Source of the DNA: Riptortus pedestris
Taxonomy: Eukaryota > Arthropoda > Insecta > Hemiptera > Alydidae
Assembly: GCA_019009955.1 (NCBI GenBank)
Contig: CM032231.1
Span: 44,124,501-44,188,500, forward strand
Direction: 5' to 3'
Length of the DNA: 64,000 bases
Positions 1 to 10,096 of the stretch are shown here, piece after piece. Both the position numbers and the translations under genes were made by a program. The notes under the pieces are model-generated. The model was not told the DNA's origin. It did not search any database and saw only the letters and a list, made by a program, of their open reading frames with translations. The first letter of the stretch is position 1; each line of letters starts with the position of its first letter.

Positions 1-220
1 AATGGAGCCCCATTAGTTGTTAATGACTTACAGAAAGTTATTTTAGTTTTGTTGGCACCATTTCTGTGATTGAGGGGCACTGGAAAACTTCTGACTCAAG
101 CTTCCGCCCAATATAATACCCAATCCCCTTACTTCCTCCAGTCTTTCAACAGTATCTCGAATTAATCGTTCACCAGTTTTTAGCATATTTCCAACGAGAT
201 TTTTGAATGACCAAAAAAAA

Positions 221-297
221 ATTAGGACCACTAGAGCGTTAACAGGCAATTATACTTATTATGTATACTTGTCTGTTAACGCTCTAGCGGTCCTAAT
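221..297. repeat. 29-bp inverted repeat
   Basis: Two 29-bp arms, 221-249 and 269-297, are reverse complements at 27 of 29 positions and are separated by 19 bases. Each arm is the conserved block GCTAGAGCGGTAACAGAC-like sequence that precedes the AT array in the Helentron-like family described elsewhere in this window. The structure is therefore two oppositely oriented fragments of that family meeting at the AT array, rather than an independent hairpin gene. Confidence 0.75.
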
Positions 298-1112
298 AAT
301 TGTTTGATCGTTACCAAACTCGATTTCCAAGTGTTTCATGTAAAACTAAAACTACAGTTCCTTAACGGTTGATATCGGACCTGCGGAAGGGGGTGGTCAT
401 CGGAAAATCAAATTATCTCCTTCGTTAATCAAGATTTTATGTTCTTGACTTGAAACTGTTTATTTGTCTCATTCATATTTCATTCATTTCTAAAGATCAA
501 ATTCGTTGCTATCAGATTTCTCTTAAATTTCCTCAAATCTTACCTAGATGACGAAAATTCGAAATATCTTCGTCATAATGAGTCGGATTGTAAAATGTTA
601 TAGATCCAATCTTGATAAACTATTGGTGCTCTACAATTTTTCTTCTATGCATTTTTTCGTAACTCAAAAATTAAGGGAGTAATTGGTATTTTTTTTATTT
701 CCGCCAGAATATGTGGTGAGATGAGATCATTATTGTACTCATACCAGCACCTACGAGATCTGCTTAATTTGCGCAGCCCCTACTTGTTCAGCTTTACTTT
801 AAATTAGACCTGGAATAGAAAGATTTAGGGGAAGATGGAAGACGAAACTTCAAAATATCTCCGTTATTTTGAGTCGGATCGAATTGTTATAGGATCAATC
901 CTATTAAACTACTGCTGCTCTACAATTGCTGTTCCTTACACATTTTCTTAACTCAAATACTAAGCGAGTTATTCTTACTTTCATGTTTTCAGCTTTCAGT
1001 AAACCCTCGGTTCAACCCATCGGATTTTTACTTAGAAATAGAAGTGTGTCAAACAGCGCGTGGGAAATCCGCTTAGTTTACATATCTCCTGAGTGACGGA
1101 CTTTTTTTTACT
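250..1112 (-). mobile_element. Degenerate Helentron-like (HINE-type) copy
   Basis: Read on the minus strand, the right end (about 1055-1112) carries the family 5' terminus: a GTCCGTCA-like start, then a GGGAAATC/GATTTCCC box near the ACGTG motif. The body has the family blocks (pyrimidine-rich run, CCGTTATTATGAGTCGGATCG-like blocks at about 560 and 860). A second 5'-terminus-like block lies at about 765-800, so this looks like two overlapping or tandemly duplicated copies. No coding capacity is seen. Confidence 0.6.
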
Positions 1113-1792
1113 AATCCACGCCTCACCCATTTAGTCTTTAATGTATTTATTATCATGTTAGTCGAGTATTGCAATTTAATTTATTTATCTCTTGTTAGTT
1201 CATTGAAAAACGCTCGATTAACACTTTTTTATTTTGATAATATTTTACAAGGATCTATGGGATAATACAGTATTACATATTTTTGTAGATTTAGTTTACA
1301 ACATTACAGTAATTATAATTTAAATTTTATAAGAGCTGTTTCTCATTAATGTAACAAATTATGAATTCCGTCCTAATAATAAAGGGTAATATTAATATCC
1401 GGTCGCATCAAGTCCTGAGGCGTCCAGACTATAACACTGTCAGGAAGTGATGTGGAAAAATCATAGAGAATATGTTGAAAATCTTTCCTAGTATTTTTTT
1501 TAAACCCCTTGGAATATTCCCATACGGCAACGCCTCGTTTATGAAGTCTTATACGGGTATTCTACCAAACGAGGCAGTAAATTTGGTATCTGAAAATTTC
1601 GAAAGATGCACATTATTTCATCAAAATCATCATACCAATATTATAAGACAGGTTATTCAATTGGTAGTTTTACCCTAATTTAGTAAAAAATAAATAAAAA
1701 TAAAGTATTTTCTGTACTAAATAATGTTTCTCGGCCTACAAATCAGAATTTTGAACGGATTTTTAGTCCTCAATATCAGCACAAAATAAAAA
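1113..1792. other. No gene seen
   Basis: AT-rich sequence. A 68-codon open frame at 1472-1678 has no recognisable domain and no supporting splice context; I do not call it a gene. Confidence 0.5.
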
Positions 1793-2252
1793 GTCCGTCA
1801 CACAGGGGCTGCGTTAACTAAGCAGATTTCCCACGCGTGTGCCACGCATTTGCATTTATCTCAAAAAGAAAAAGTTTTATGAGACAATACTTGGTGTCAA
1901 CTAACGTGCTTCATAATATAACGGCTTATTGTTAATATGGCATGAGTAGGAGGGGAGGGGGTTACAGAAGGCCGAAAACTATAAAATAGAAATATTGTTT
2001 AATAATCAAGATGGTGAAAATACGCACATGACAACATTTATAGAACATTAAATTTGCAATAAGAATGGTTCTATGGAATGTTTTGATCCGACGCATAATA
2101 ACAGAGATATTAAGATTTTTGAAATTCCTCCCCTCCCAATGGTCGAATTTCAGCTATTAACGAACTTGATCTTTCTTTTTACATATATGGGTTAAATATC
2201 ACGTCATGAGTACAACCTCAATAGCTGATTTCCCTTAAGGGAAAACTGCTAA
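1793..2252 (+). mobile_element. Helentron-like non-autonomous copy, subfamily A
   Basis: Starts GTCCGTCACACAGGGGCTGC, followed by AAGCAGATTTCCC about 20 bases in. Ends with the palindrome TTTCCCTTAAGGGAAA then ACTGCTAA. The inner 5' box AGCAGATTTCCC is the reverse complement of the 3' end GGGAAATCTGCT. Such asymmetric terminal inverted repeats plus a 3' hairpin are typical of Helentron-associated elements. No open frame is present. This copy lacks the internal AT array. Confidence 0.8.
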
Positions 2253-2692
2253 AAAACCCAAGATAATAATAATAAACTTACACGAGATACACCTTCATGA
2301 TGTCCTTGCACTGACTAAAACGGAACTGCTGGATAAGCGGCGTGATAACGCACATTATAAAAGCTATTCAAGTGGATACAAAGTCTCTCATTATAAAAAA
2401 TATAAGAAGTCAGATAGTGATAATCGAGAGGCTCAATGACCTTGCATTACTACTTTACATCATTTTGAGGATTATTATCAGCTATTACTTGTGTAGTTTT
2501 GATTATTTTTAATTGAATGGCGATTTCCACTAGTTAATGAGTACTTAATTACAGCTTCTAATGAGTGCTTAATTATGTTTCAAAGCTTTTAATAACAACT
2601 CGAATCAGTTTGTACAAATTGTACCTCAAAGTAAATCCCATACATAAACAGCGCAAGTGATTGCTATTTGTGTGTAAGGGTTTGGTATTGTA

Positions 2693-2696
<4 letters not shown>

Positions 2697-2745
<49 letters not shown>
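2697..2745. repeat. (AT)n microsatellite
   Basis: About 24 uninterrupted AT units followed by a short CA run. Open frames across it encode runs of Tyr-Ile and are artefacts. Confidence 0.95.
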
Positions 2746-2751
<6 letters not shown>

Positions 2752-4049
2752 ATTACTATTACAGGGATGAAAATGAAATAGTTTCCTATTGGAAGCTCGT
2801 GTGCTTGAGAAGATGAAGCAACAGTGACCTTCTTCCACAGATGATTGGACACGAGAGTCCCAAAAACTCATATTCCAAAGGTGGAAGTCAGACCGGTCGA
2901 AAAAAAATGACAACAAACTGCGACAAATTGAACTCTTAGAAAATACCGCAATACCTTGATAATCATATGGGCCGTCAGAACGTAGAAGCAAAATGTTCCC
3001 TTAGACTTTTATGCTAAGTCTACTAGAACATTCTCAATTTTTTTTAATCCCTTCCATATTAACCTATGTCACTTTTCATGATTAAATGGATCTAATTATA
3101 GGCACTTAATTGATACAATTTTAGGGTACTTAGATACATTTTGGAGAACTTTTGCCATGCAGTATATTTTCTTTAGGAACTTTGCGTTTTGATCATGAAT
3201 AGCTTATCTTTCACTTCCATTAAGACAAACATATAATATAATATCATTTCAAGCTCTACTAAAATAATGTTGGATCTATTTATTTTTTATATAGGTATAC
3301 CGTATGATCTGAATTATAATCACTACTTTAGAATGTATTGTTTGAATGTAGAATATGAAGCCAATCAATTCTACAAATACATTGTCCTCATGGCTTGCGT
3401 GACATTTGCATTTTATAAATGCATCATTTCGGAATATTCGTTCAATATATTCTTTTTCAGACCTCACTTCCATTATCCTGTTGTATTATAAAGAGAGAGC
3501 TTCATAACTCTCTTGACTACGACAGTATATTTATTCAGATCGAATTATATTTGGTATAACTTCAGCTTTGAATAAATACCAAGGCCGGTCAACAAACTCA
3601 ATTTCCATTCCGGTCTCGACTATATTACTTTAAATTTTGATCTGGATTTTTCAGGTCACAAGGATCTGTCATCTACTAAATCAACAATATCAAATTGCAA
3701 GCTATATTCAGATTATATATTATGATGTATGGTGTGCGTATCATAATTGAAATATATCCGTGTCCGTTGTACTAGAATTGAAATATATCAAATAATAGAA
3801 GTGGGCTACTTTTTGTCATCTACTAGTTAGATGCCATTAAAATAACATAGGCTTTATGCGATTACAATTAGTTATGGAATCGATAAATCGTTCCTTCTTA
3901 ATTTTTCAGTCAATCCAAGTTAAAGAAGTCGTGCTAAACACAAGGCTATTGCATAGGTGGAATATTTTGCCTCCTAAAATAGGTCAAGCATGACCAATTT
4001 ATGGAAAAAATATAAATATTAAGTAAAACTGTTATATATTATATAATAG
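2746..4049. other. No gene seen
   Basis: AT-rich sequence. Overlapping short open frames on both strands at 3267-3491 show no domain. There are no strong repeats and no splice-bounded coding block that I can support. Confidence 0.45.
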
Positions 4050-4335
4050 CAGAAATTGCCCGGGGAGAGGGAGGGGAGTTTAGAGGGAGATTTAAAATTC
4101 GAAATATTTATCTTATTATTATCAAGATTATTTGGAGCCAGTCTTTAGTAGACTCCTAATTTCTACTAATCCGATTTTCACTTTAAGAACCTTAATTAAT
4201 AATTTTCCCATGCCCTGCTTATATTTTAATCCAGTTTACATTGATTTCTTACTACCGGTGAAATAGAGAATAAATGTTGAAATCAACAGCGTATCATACT
4301 CCAGCACGTGGGAATTCTGCTTGCCGAGATTTTTT
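4050..4335 (-). mobile_element. Helentron-like fragment, highly decayed
   Basis: On the minus strand the 5' terminal block is recognisable (CACGTGGGAATTCTGCTTG-like at about 4305-4325), along with the purine-rich block GGGGAGAGGGAGGGGAGTTT at 4060-4080. The hairpin end is not identifiable, so boundaries are approximate. Confidence 0.45.
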
Positions 4336-4789
4336 TTTATTTTACTTATTCTTTAAACCCCATACTCTTTTTGTCCAATAACGGCCAGTGTTGATCATTA
4401 TCTTTGGATAAAGCTAATGATATTTATTTTAATATAATTATTTGATAAATATGTGTATAATATATTGGCTCTCTTTAGCAATCAGGTCAGTCATGCCATT
4501 GGATATTTCAAGGCTTCCCTCCACCCTTTATTGCAGTTCACTAATATAGTTTTTTAGTTAGGACTTTGTTGAGCTAGTTACAGATGGAATCTCGTCATTG
4601 CCATTAAGTAGGTCTGTTGCCGACCCTGAGTCTTTTTTACATAACATTTTTTAAGAAACGTTTTACCATTATATCATAAAACGATTAATAATCTATTTTA
4701 TTTCAGAGCACACACACATATATATGTATAGTTAAGTATTTGTTATCTTTACAGATGGGGAGTATGTCCTTGTCATTAATATGTTATTG

Positions 4790-4794
4790 TGTAG
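4790..4794. repeat. Target-site duplication, left copy
   Basis: TGTAG directly outside the low-coordinate LTR. The same five bases lie directly outside the other LTR at 8787-8791. Five bases is usual for gypsy integrases. Confidence 0.9.
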
Positions 4795-4946
4795 TGAAAT
4801 AATTTAACTATAGATAACCTGTGGACTAGGTTTTATTAGACAAAATGTGTCACATGTTGACTGAACAAAATCACTCTCTACACTAAATGAGGTTTGGTTA
4901 AATAACATGTGTTAATTAAAACAATTGAATAATAAACAATATATCA
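4795..4946 (-). repeat. 3' LTR of the gypsy element
   Basis: 152 bp, TG...CA in either orientation, and identical to 8635-8786. The first three LTR bases on the minus strand (TGA, 4944-4946) are also the stop codon of Pol. The block TTTTGTCTAATAAA (minus strand, 4832-4845) is complementary to the primer-binding region at 8620-8633. If that block marks the RNA start, U3 is about 101 bp and R+U5 about 51 bp. Confidence 0.95.
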
Positions 4947-7628
4947 TTTTCCCCCACCAACATAAAAGTCCTGGAGATAAGCTGGAGGGCGACGATTTCT
5001 AGAGCTGCGCCTGAGAGCTGGGGGAGGGGGTGACGGCAGAGCCACCGGGCTTGGTTCATCTACTTGATTTCTGGGTGAAGTAGGTTCACCTCCTGATTCT
5101 TCATTTTCTAGCAAGCCCTGGTCCTGGTTCAAATTGGAGTCCATATGTTGTAGCTGGGTATCCTCTTGTCTAGCTCCTTCACTGCTATATGTAGGGGTTG
5201 GGGCCAAGTGCCTCGTAGATACAGTAGTCTCTCGTCCGTCTGGCAGTCTGACATGGGCGTACTCCGGGTTCGCCTCTAGAAGAGTCACTTCATCCACCAG
5301 CGGTTCGTACTTGGACTGTCTGACGTTTCTACGAAGAAGGACTGGGCCAGGTGTGAGAAGCCAGGAGGGAGTGGAACTACCATTACCCGATTTCCTGGGG
5401 TGTTTGAACATCCGTTCGTGAGGAGTCTCGTTCGTAGCGGTGCACAGAAGAGAACGGATAGCATGAAGAGCATCGTCGACGACAAGCTCCCACTGATGAG
5501 TCCTTAATTGCTTTGTTCTGAGAGCTAATTCAATGGTCTTCCAGACTGTGCCCACGAATTTTTCTGCTTGCCCATTCCCTTGTGGGTTGTATGGCGTGGT
5601 CCGACTTGTAGCTATCCCATTGGTGGTTAAAAATGTTTTTAGTTCGTGAGACATGAAGGAAGATCCCCTATCAGTATGTATATAACATGGTAGTCCAAAT
5701 ATAGCAAATAAAAATTGTAATTTATTTTTAACAGTCGATGCTGAAAGGTCATGACAAGGAAATGCGAAGGGGTATCTGGAGAACTCGTCAACTATAATCA
5801 GGAGGTAACGGTTTCTTGTATTGGTTGGTAGTGGTCCTTTAAAGTCTATGTTAAGTCGCTCCAATGGTCGTGTCGCCTTTATAAGATGCCCTTCTTGCTT
5901 ATTGAACCTCGGTTTCAGCTCAGCACAGATCTTGCATGACGTCGTTACTTTCCTAATGTCTTCCAGCGAGTAAGGCAAATTCTTTATTTTTACCCAATGA
6001 TTCAATCGAGTGACTCCGGGATGACATAGTTCTTGGTGAAGTTCTTTGAGCTTGTTAAAATTACATCCGATCGCCGAACATATTCTTGACAACGCGTCTG
6101 CTGCTTCATTCTGACGTCCCGGTCTGTATACAATTTCATAATCGAAGCAGGATAGTTCAAGACGCCAACGCAAGATTTTCTCGTTCTTGACTTTGCCAGG
6201 TTGTTTGCCATCGAACATAAAAGACACGGACTTTTGATCTGTAATAAGCCTAAAGTGCCTCCCTAGTAGATAGTGACGCCACTTTCTTGCTGCCTCTACT
6301 ATCGCGTAGGCTTCTTTCTCCACCGATGAATGTCGTCGTTCGGAAGTGTTGAGAGTTCTAGAGAAAAATGCTACAGGTCGACCGTTCTGCGAAAGTGTAG
6401 CTCCTATTGCATGTTCAGAAGCATCTGTTTCAACTGTAAAGACGGCTTCTTCATCAATAGCACTGACTAAAGCGTTTTCTATGTCTGATTTTAGTATTTC
6501 AAAAGTTTGAGCTGCTCGATTATTCATGGGAAACGGACTTGATGTCAAAATGTTAATTTTCTGAGAAAACTGAGGAATGAAATTAGAAAAGTGTGAAAAC
6601 ATTCCCATTGCTCTCTTCAAGGTGGCTGCATTCGTAGGTAGGGGTAGCTCACGTAAGGATTGGAGACGGTCCGGATCAGGGCGTATTCTTTTATTGCTTA
6701 CGACAAACCCGAGTAATTTTATCGAACGGACGGAGAAAATACTTTTTTGTTCATTGATTGTCAGACCATATTTTTCTACAGCTTTTAAAAATTTCCTCAG
6801 GTTTGCGTCATGTTCCGCTTGATCCTTCCCACATACCGTTATGTCGTCCAAATATGCATAGACTCCCGTAAGTCCTTCTCGAGTAATTATGTTATGGATC
6901 GTCCGTTGAAAGCAAGCAACTGCATTTCGTGGGCCAAATGGAATGCTCCGGAACTGCCACAATTTGCCAGCGGCTTCGAACGCTGTAAATGGCTTATCTT
7001 CGTCCGTTATCTGTATTTGGTGATACGCACTTTTGAGGTCGATAGAGCTGAAGACTTCGTAGCCCGCTACGGTGTTCACGATATCGTCAATTCTCGGCAA
7101 GGAATACGCATCAAGTTGTGTATATCTGTTAATTGTCTGTGAATAATCGATCACCATGCGCCGTTTGTGGTTCTCTGTCTGCGTAACGAGGACCTGAGCT
7201 CTCCAAGGGGAATAACTTTCCTCAATTATGCCGTCTTTCAATAGTTTTTGCACTTCTAGTTCGATAAACTTGGCATCGGAGGTTGAGTGACGTCGAGACT
7301 TAATCGCAATAGGCTTCACATCGCGCGGGACGTTTCTAAATAGTCTTACTGGCTCAACACTCGCCATGGTAAGCCCACAGATATTGAGAGGGTCCCGGGA
7401 TCCCCCAAATTTAATTTTGATAGACGAATGACTACTTAGAACATCGTGTCCTAGGATGGCGTCTGCACAAAGATCAGAGAGAATATTGAGTGTTACTCCG
7501 GGGTAGAAATGATTTTCTATCTTCAAATCTACTCTGCAAGCCTTGTTAATTGTGGAATTCAGGGTAGTAGACGCCATGGATACCGTTAAATGAGTTGGTA
7601 AGATTGTGGCTCTCAACTGCCTAGCTTT
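4944..7628 (-). CDS. pol: Pol: protease C-part, RT, RNase H, integrase (gypsy element)
   Basis: An open frame of about 894 codons directly after the UAG that ends Gag, in the same frame. Any apparent start at 7616 is TTG, so this is a Gag-Pol continuation, not a separate gene. Counting residues from 7616: protease C-part ILGHDVL (about 54-60); reverse transcriptase with SIDLKSAYH (Asp 193) and YLDD (255-258); RNase H with TDAS (Asp 398) and a second Asp at 460; integrase zinc domain H527/H532...C561/C564; integrase core Asp 590, Asp 649, Glu 685, giving the canonical D,D-35-E spacing. The C-terminal tail is Pro-rich with no chromodomain seen. It ends in VGGGK encoded by the polypurine tract, then TGA from the LTR. 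All catalytic residues are present, so only the UAG argues against activity. Confidence 0.95.
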   Translation of the reverse strand, partial: KARQLRATILPTHLTVSMASTTLNSTINKACRVDLKIENHFYPGVTLNILSDLCADAILGHDVLSSHSSIKIKFGGSRDPLNICGLTMASVEPVRLFRNVPRDVKPIAIKSRRHSTSDAKFIELEVQKLLKDGIIEESYSPWRAQVLVTQTENHKRRMVIDYSQTINRYTQLDAYSLPRIDDIVNTVAGYEVFSSIDLKSAYHQIQITDEDKPFTAFEAAGKLWQFRSIPFGPRNAVACFQRTIHNIITREGLTGVYAYLDDITVCGKDQAEHDANLRKFLKAVEKYGLTINEQKSIFSVRSIKLLGFVVSNKRIRPDPDRLQSLRELPLPTNAATLKRAMGMFSHFSNFIPQFSQKINILTSSPFPMNNRAAQTFEILKSDIENALVSAIDEEAVFTVETDASEHAIGATLSQNGRPVAFFSRTLNTSERRHSSVEKEAYAIVEAARKWRHYLLGRHFRLITDQKSVSFMFDGKQPGKVKNEKILRWRLELSCFDYEIVYRPGRQNEAADALSRICSAIGCNFNKLKELHQELCHPGVTRLNHWVKIKNLPYSLEDIRKVTTSCKICAELKPRFNKQEGHLIKATRPLERLNIDFKGPLPTNTRNRYLLIIVDEFSRYPFAFPCHDLSASTVKNKLQFLFAIFGLPCYIHTDRGSSFMSHELKTFLTTNGIATSRTTPYNPQGNGQAEKFVGTVWKTIELALRTKQLRTHQWELVVDDALHAIRSLLCTATNETPHERMFKHPRKSGNGSSTPSWLLTPGPVLLRRNVRQSKYEPLVDEVTLLEANPEYAHVRLPDGRETTVSTRHLAPTPTYSSEGARQEDTQLQHMDSNLNQDQGLLENEESGGEPTSPRNQVDEPSPVALPSPPPPALRRSSRNRRPPAYLQDFYVGGGK
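4947..4958 (-). other. Polypurine tract
   Basis: The minus strand reads GGTGGGGGAAAA immediately before the 3' LTR TGATAT. This is the usual plus-strand DNA primer. It is also coding sequence: it supplies the last codons of Pol (GGGK) just before the LTR-encoded stop. Confidence 0.85.
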
Positions 7629-8603
7629 CTATTCTGAAATGAAGCTAAGTGAACTCCCTGTATCTATAAGAGCCCGGGCTTTTATTCCGTTTATTTTAAC
7701 TGGAATGATAGCTTTCCTGAGACAAGAATGGGTCGATGCGGACACGGCAGCACTTGTGGGCTTTTGGCACCGACAGCCCTTGACAAAATTCCTTCGAGAG
7801 TTACGACAAACTTTGGCGAAGTGGCCAATCTTGTTACAGGCCTTACAGATCTGTTCACGGGCAGGGCAAGATGTCCTCAGGTGGTAGTCGTACCCGCAGA
7901 AGTGGCACTTCTTTTTAGCAGCAGCTGCAACCTTCCCGGAGTTGCCCCCTGAGGACTGAGAAGAGGACCTAGACGAGTGTAGGGAAGGCTTGGATGAACG
8001 GACTAAGGAATTAGACGAGCGTATGGAGTCCCTGGGGCCCACCCTCTGGGACCGGACTGCGTTGACCGACTGTTCTTGGTACTGAAGGGACTGTTCTATT
8101 GCCGACTCTAGGGCCTTTGATTGTCTCGAGGCTTCATCAAGGGTAAGGTTAGGACTCTCTAATAATCTTTGGCGTATGTTGGACTCACGGAGACCGGCAA
8201 TGAAAGCGTCTCTTATGCAATCATTACGGTTAGTCTCGGCCGTTACGGCTTTGAAATTGCAGTCTTTGCTAAGTAGCTTTAACGCTTCTAAATATTTTGT
8301 AACTGATTCGCCAGATTGTTGCCGCCTAGTCGCTAACTTGTGACGTGCAAAAACTTCGTTCACCGACTTTGTAAATGTGCTCTTTAGGACGGCAATGGCA
8401 TCATTGTAAGTACCGCATTCGTTAATTAACTCGTAAACGACCGGAGATACGTGATTTACCAGTATGCGTAATTTCTCGTTGTCACTTACTTGGTAAGTTA
8501 GCAGGAAGTTTTGAAACGTCTTGTACCAGTGGTTCCATTCAAGTGATGCAGTTTGTGAATCCGCTTCGATTGCAAGCCGCTCCGGTCGAAGTAATTTATC
8601 CAT
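7629..8603 (-). CDS. gag: Gag with start of protease (gypsy element)
   Basis: A 324-residue frame beginning MDKLLRPERL just after the primer site. The first ~180 residues are a retrotransposon Gag capsid-type region (around WNHWYKTFQNFL and ARHKLATRRQQSGESVTKYL). A Ser/Arg-rich linker follows. Two CX2CX4HX4C zinc knuckles lie at about residues 233-246 and 253-266 and would bind genomic RNA. The aspartic protease active site ALIDTGSS (Asp about 314) follows. The frame then ends at UAG (7629-7631), only about ten codons after the DTG motif, so the protease is cut before its flap and the ILGHDVL motif. Pol continues in the same frame directly after the stop. Either the UAG is a disabling mutation or expression of Pol needs readthrough. 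Confidence 0.93.
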   Translation of the reverse strand: MDKLLRPERLAIEADSQTASLEWNHWYKTFQNFLLTYQVSDNEKLRILVNHVSPVVYELINECGTYNDAIAVLKSTFTKSVNEVFARHKLATRRQQSGESVTKYLEALKLLSKDCNFKAVTAETNRNDCIRDAFIAGLRESNIRQRLLESPNLTLDEASRQSKALESAIEQSLQYQEQSVNAVRSQRVGPRDSIRSSNSLVRSSKPSLHSSRSSSQSSGGNSGKVAAAAKKKCHFCGYDYHLRTSCPAREQICKACNKIGHFAKVCRNSRRNFVKGCRCQKPTSAAVSASTHSCLRKAIIPVKINGIKARALIDTGSSLSFISE

Positions 8604-8619
8604 AGTCTTAACAATTTTT

Positions 8620-8633
8620 TTTTGTCTAATAAA
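8620..8633 (-). other. Candidate self-priming primer-binding site
   Basis: Directly after the 5' LTR (one base between), the minus strand reads TTTATTAGACAAAA. It lacks the TGG that pairs with a tRNA 3' CCA. It is a perfect 14-nt reverse complement of TTTTGTCTAATAAA inside the LTR (8672-8685 minus). In Tf1/sushi retrotransposons the 5' end of the RNA folds back on the PBS and primes reverse transcription; the match suggests the same mode here. That is inference from complementarity. Confidence 0.6.
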
Positions 8634-8634
8634 T

Positions 8635-8786
8635 TGAAATAATTTAACTATAGATAACCTGTGGACTAGGTTTTATTAGACAAAATGTGTCACATGTTGA
8701 CTGAACAAAATCACTCTCTACACTAAATGAGGTTTGGTTAAATAACATGTGTTAATTAAAACAATTGAATAATAAACAATATATCA
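8635..8786 (-). repeat. 5' LTR of the gypsy element
   Basis: Identical to 4795-4946. In element orientation it starts TGATATATTG and ends TTATTTCA. The transcript would start inside it and run toward lower coordinates. Confidence 0.95.
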
Positions 8787-8791
8787 TGTAG
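8787..8791. repeat. Target-site duplication, right copy
   Basis: TGTAG, matching 4790-4794. Confidence 0.9.
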
Positions 8792-8799
8792 TCGACCCC

Positions 8800-10096
8800 G
8801 AATCTTTTTTGTACAGACTTTTTAACTGCACAAGATCAAAATAAACACATTTCCCAATGTGTAATAATCACAATCACTTTATTACCCACAGGGAAATCAG
8901 CTCCCATGACCCATATTACTTTTAGTTAGTCGATGTCTGAATTAGGTATTAAAAAATTAAACTACAGAATGTAGTTGGGTTTGTACCACGTATTGGATCT
9001 TCTATCACATAAGGCCAAACTACTCGGCCAATAAAATTATTGTTTGTTACATTTTAATTTTCATGGTCGAGATAAATATTGACAACATATAATCATTGAT
9101 TTGAGTTTATTAAAATCATTATTTCAGTATTTGTTTAAAAGAGAGAGTATTTTAGAGAACAACACCTAACCTATCCTTAGCTGGTTCAACACTATGCTCA
9201 CAATTCTTTGCACAGTTGCTCTGCTCTTCATATGTACTTCATGTGTTGACTGCCACTTCCGACCATTTTTTGAATTACTGCAATATACTGCTACCTAACA
9301 TTAAACGCTCAACCTTCTAGTTTTATTCGCATTTGGCAATAAGTGGGTCGAATAAATGAACTTCTTTTTCTTTCTTTTTTTGCGTTGATCTTAGCACTCA
9401 ACCTTTTATCTTAACAAGTGTGTGCCTGAATAAAGATGATTTGATTCTAAACGATTTTCACGTGATTAGGTGTTTCATGCGTAATGTACGCATGAGTTAT
9501 GACTTTTATATTATATCTATCCCTTATAGGAGGCGTCTTGTTTTTGATGTTATACTCATAACATAATTATCCAAAACATTCATCAAATGCCCACCAAACC
9601 TGAGAACTAGATTAAGAAAATGAGGTCAGCCTAAATGTATGTATATATTAGTCTGTTACCTCTCTGGCGTTAATTAAATTAAAATACAACTCCAGACTGC
9701 TTGAAGATGATGGTGCCTTCGCGATCGAAAGCGCTTGCCAATTGTACTCGACCACCAGCCAGTGACGACGGTCTTCAGTTATGATAACTGTATCATCAAT
9801 ACTGGTGGTTCCAACCCTTTATTTGATTTACCAGTTAATTTAATTCTTTATAATTGTTGTACACATTTTGCACAACCTGGGATAGTCAGTTTAAAAAAAA
9901 AACAAAAAACAGATTTTGGTTGTTATGATGAAAGAATAGAATCTAAGGCGATGTTTTGTACACAAGGAAGATGGCTTTTAATGAAGAAGAACTTGCGCTG
10001 GTTTCGGTGCCCGTTCCTGGAGAACCCTAGTTGGGGACTAGGGGGGGGGGAGCTGCATGGTGATGGGAGATGCATTGATTTATATGCATACACTAG
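8800..10096. other. No gene supported
   Basis: AT-rich. A 121-codon plus-strand frame at 9735-10100 crosses a poly-A run and has no recognisable domain. I see no repeat unit that I can define. Confidence 0.4.

Larger units (their letters stand above)
4795..8786 (-). mobile_element. Complete Ty3/gypsy LTR retrotransposon (3992 bp)
   Basis: Two identical 152-bp LTRs, 4795-4946 and 8635-8786, begin TG and end CA. They are flanked by the 5-bp direct duplication TGTAG at 4790-4794 and 8787-8791. The order on the minus strand is 5' LTR, primer site, Gag-protease frame, Pol frame (RT, RNase H, integrase), polypurine tract, 3' LTR. The integrase lies after RNase H, which defines Ty3/gypsy order. There is no envelope frame and no chromodomain that I can see. 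Identical LTRs imply recent insertion, although one in-frame UAG splits the polyprotein inside the protease. Confidence 0.97.

Noticed and set aside
2626..2991. 121-codon minus-strand frame as a gene
   Set aside because: It runs through an AT microsatellite and has no recognisable domain.
5134..7142. Plus-strand frames opposite the gypsy pol gene
   Set aside because: Antisense shadows of the pol reading frame.
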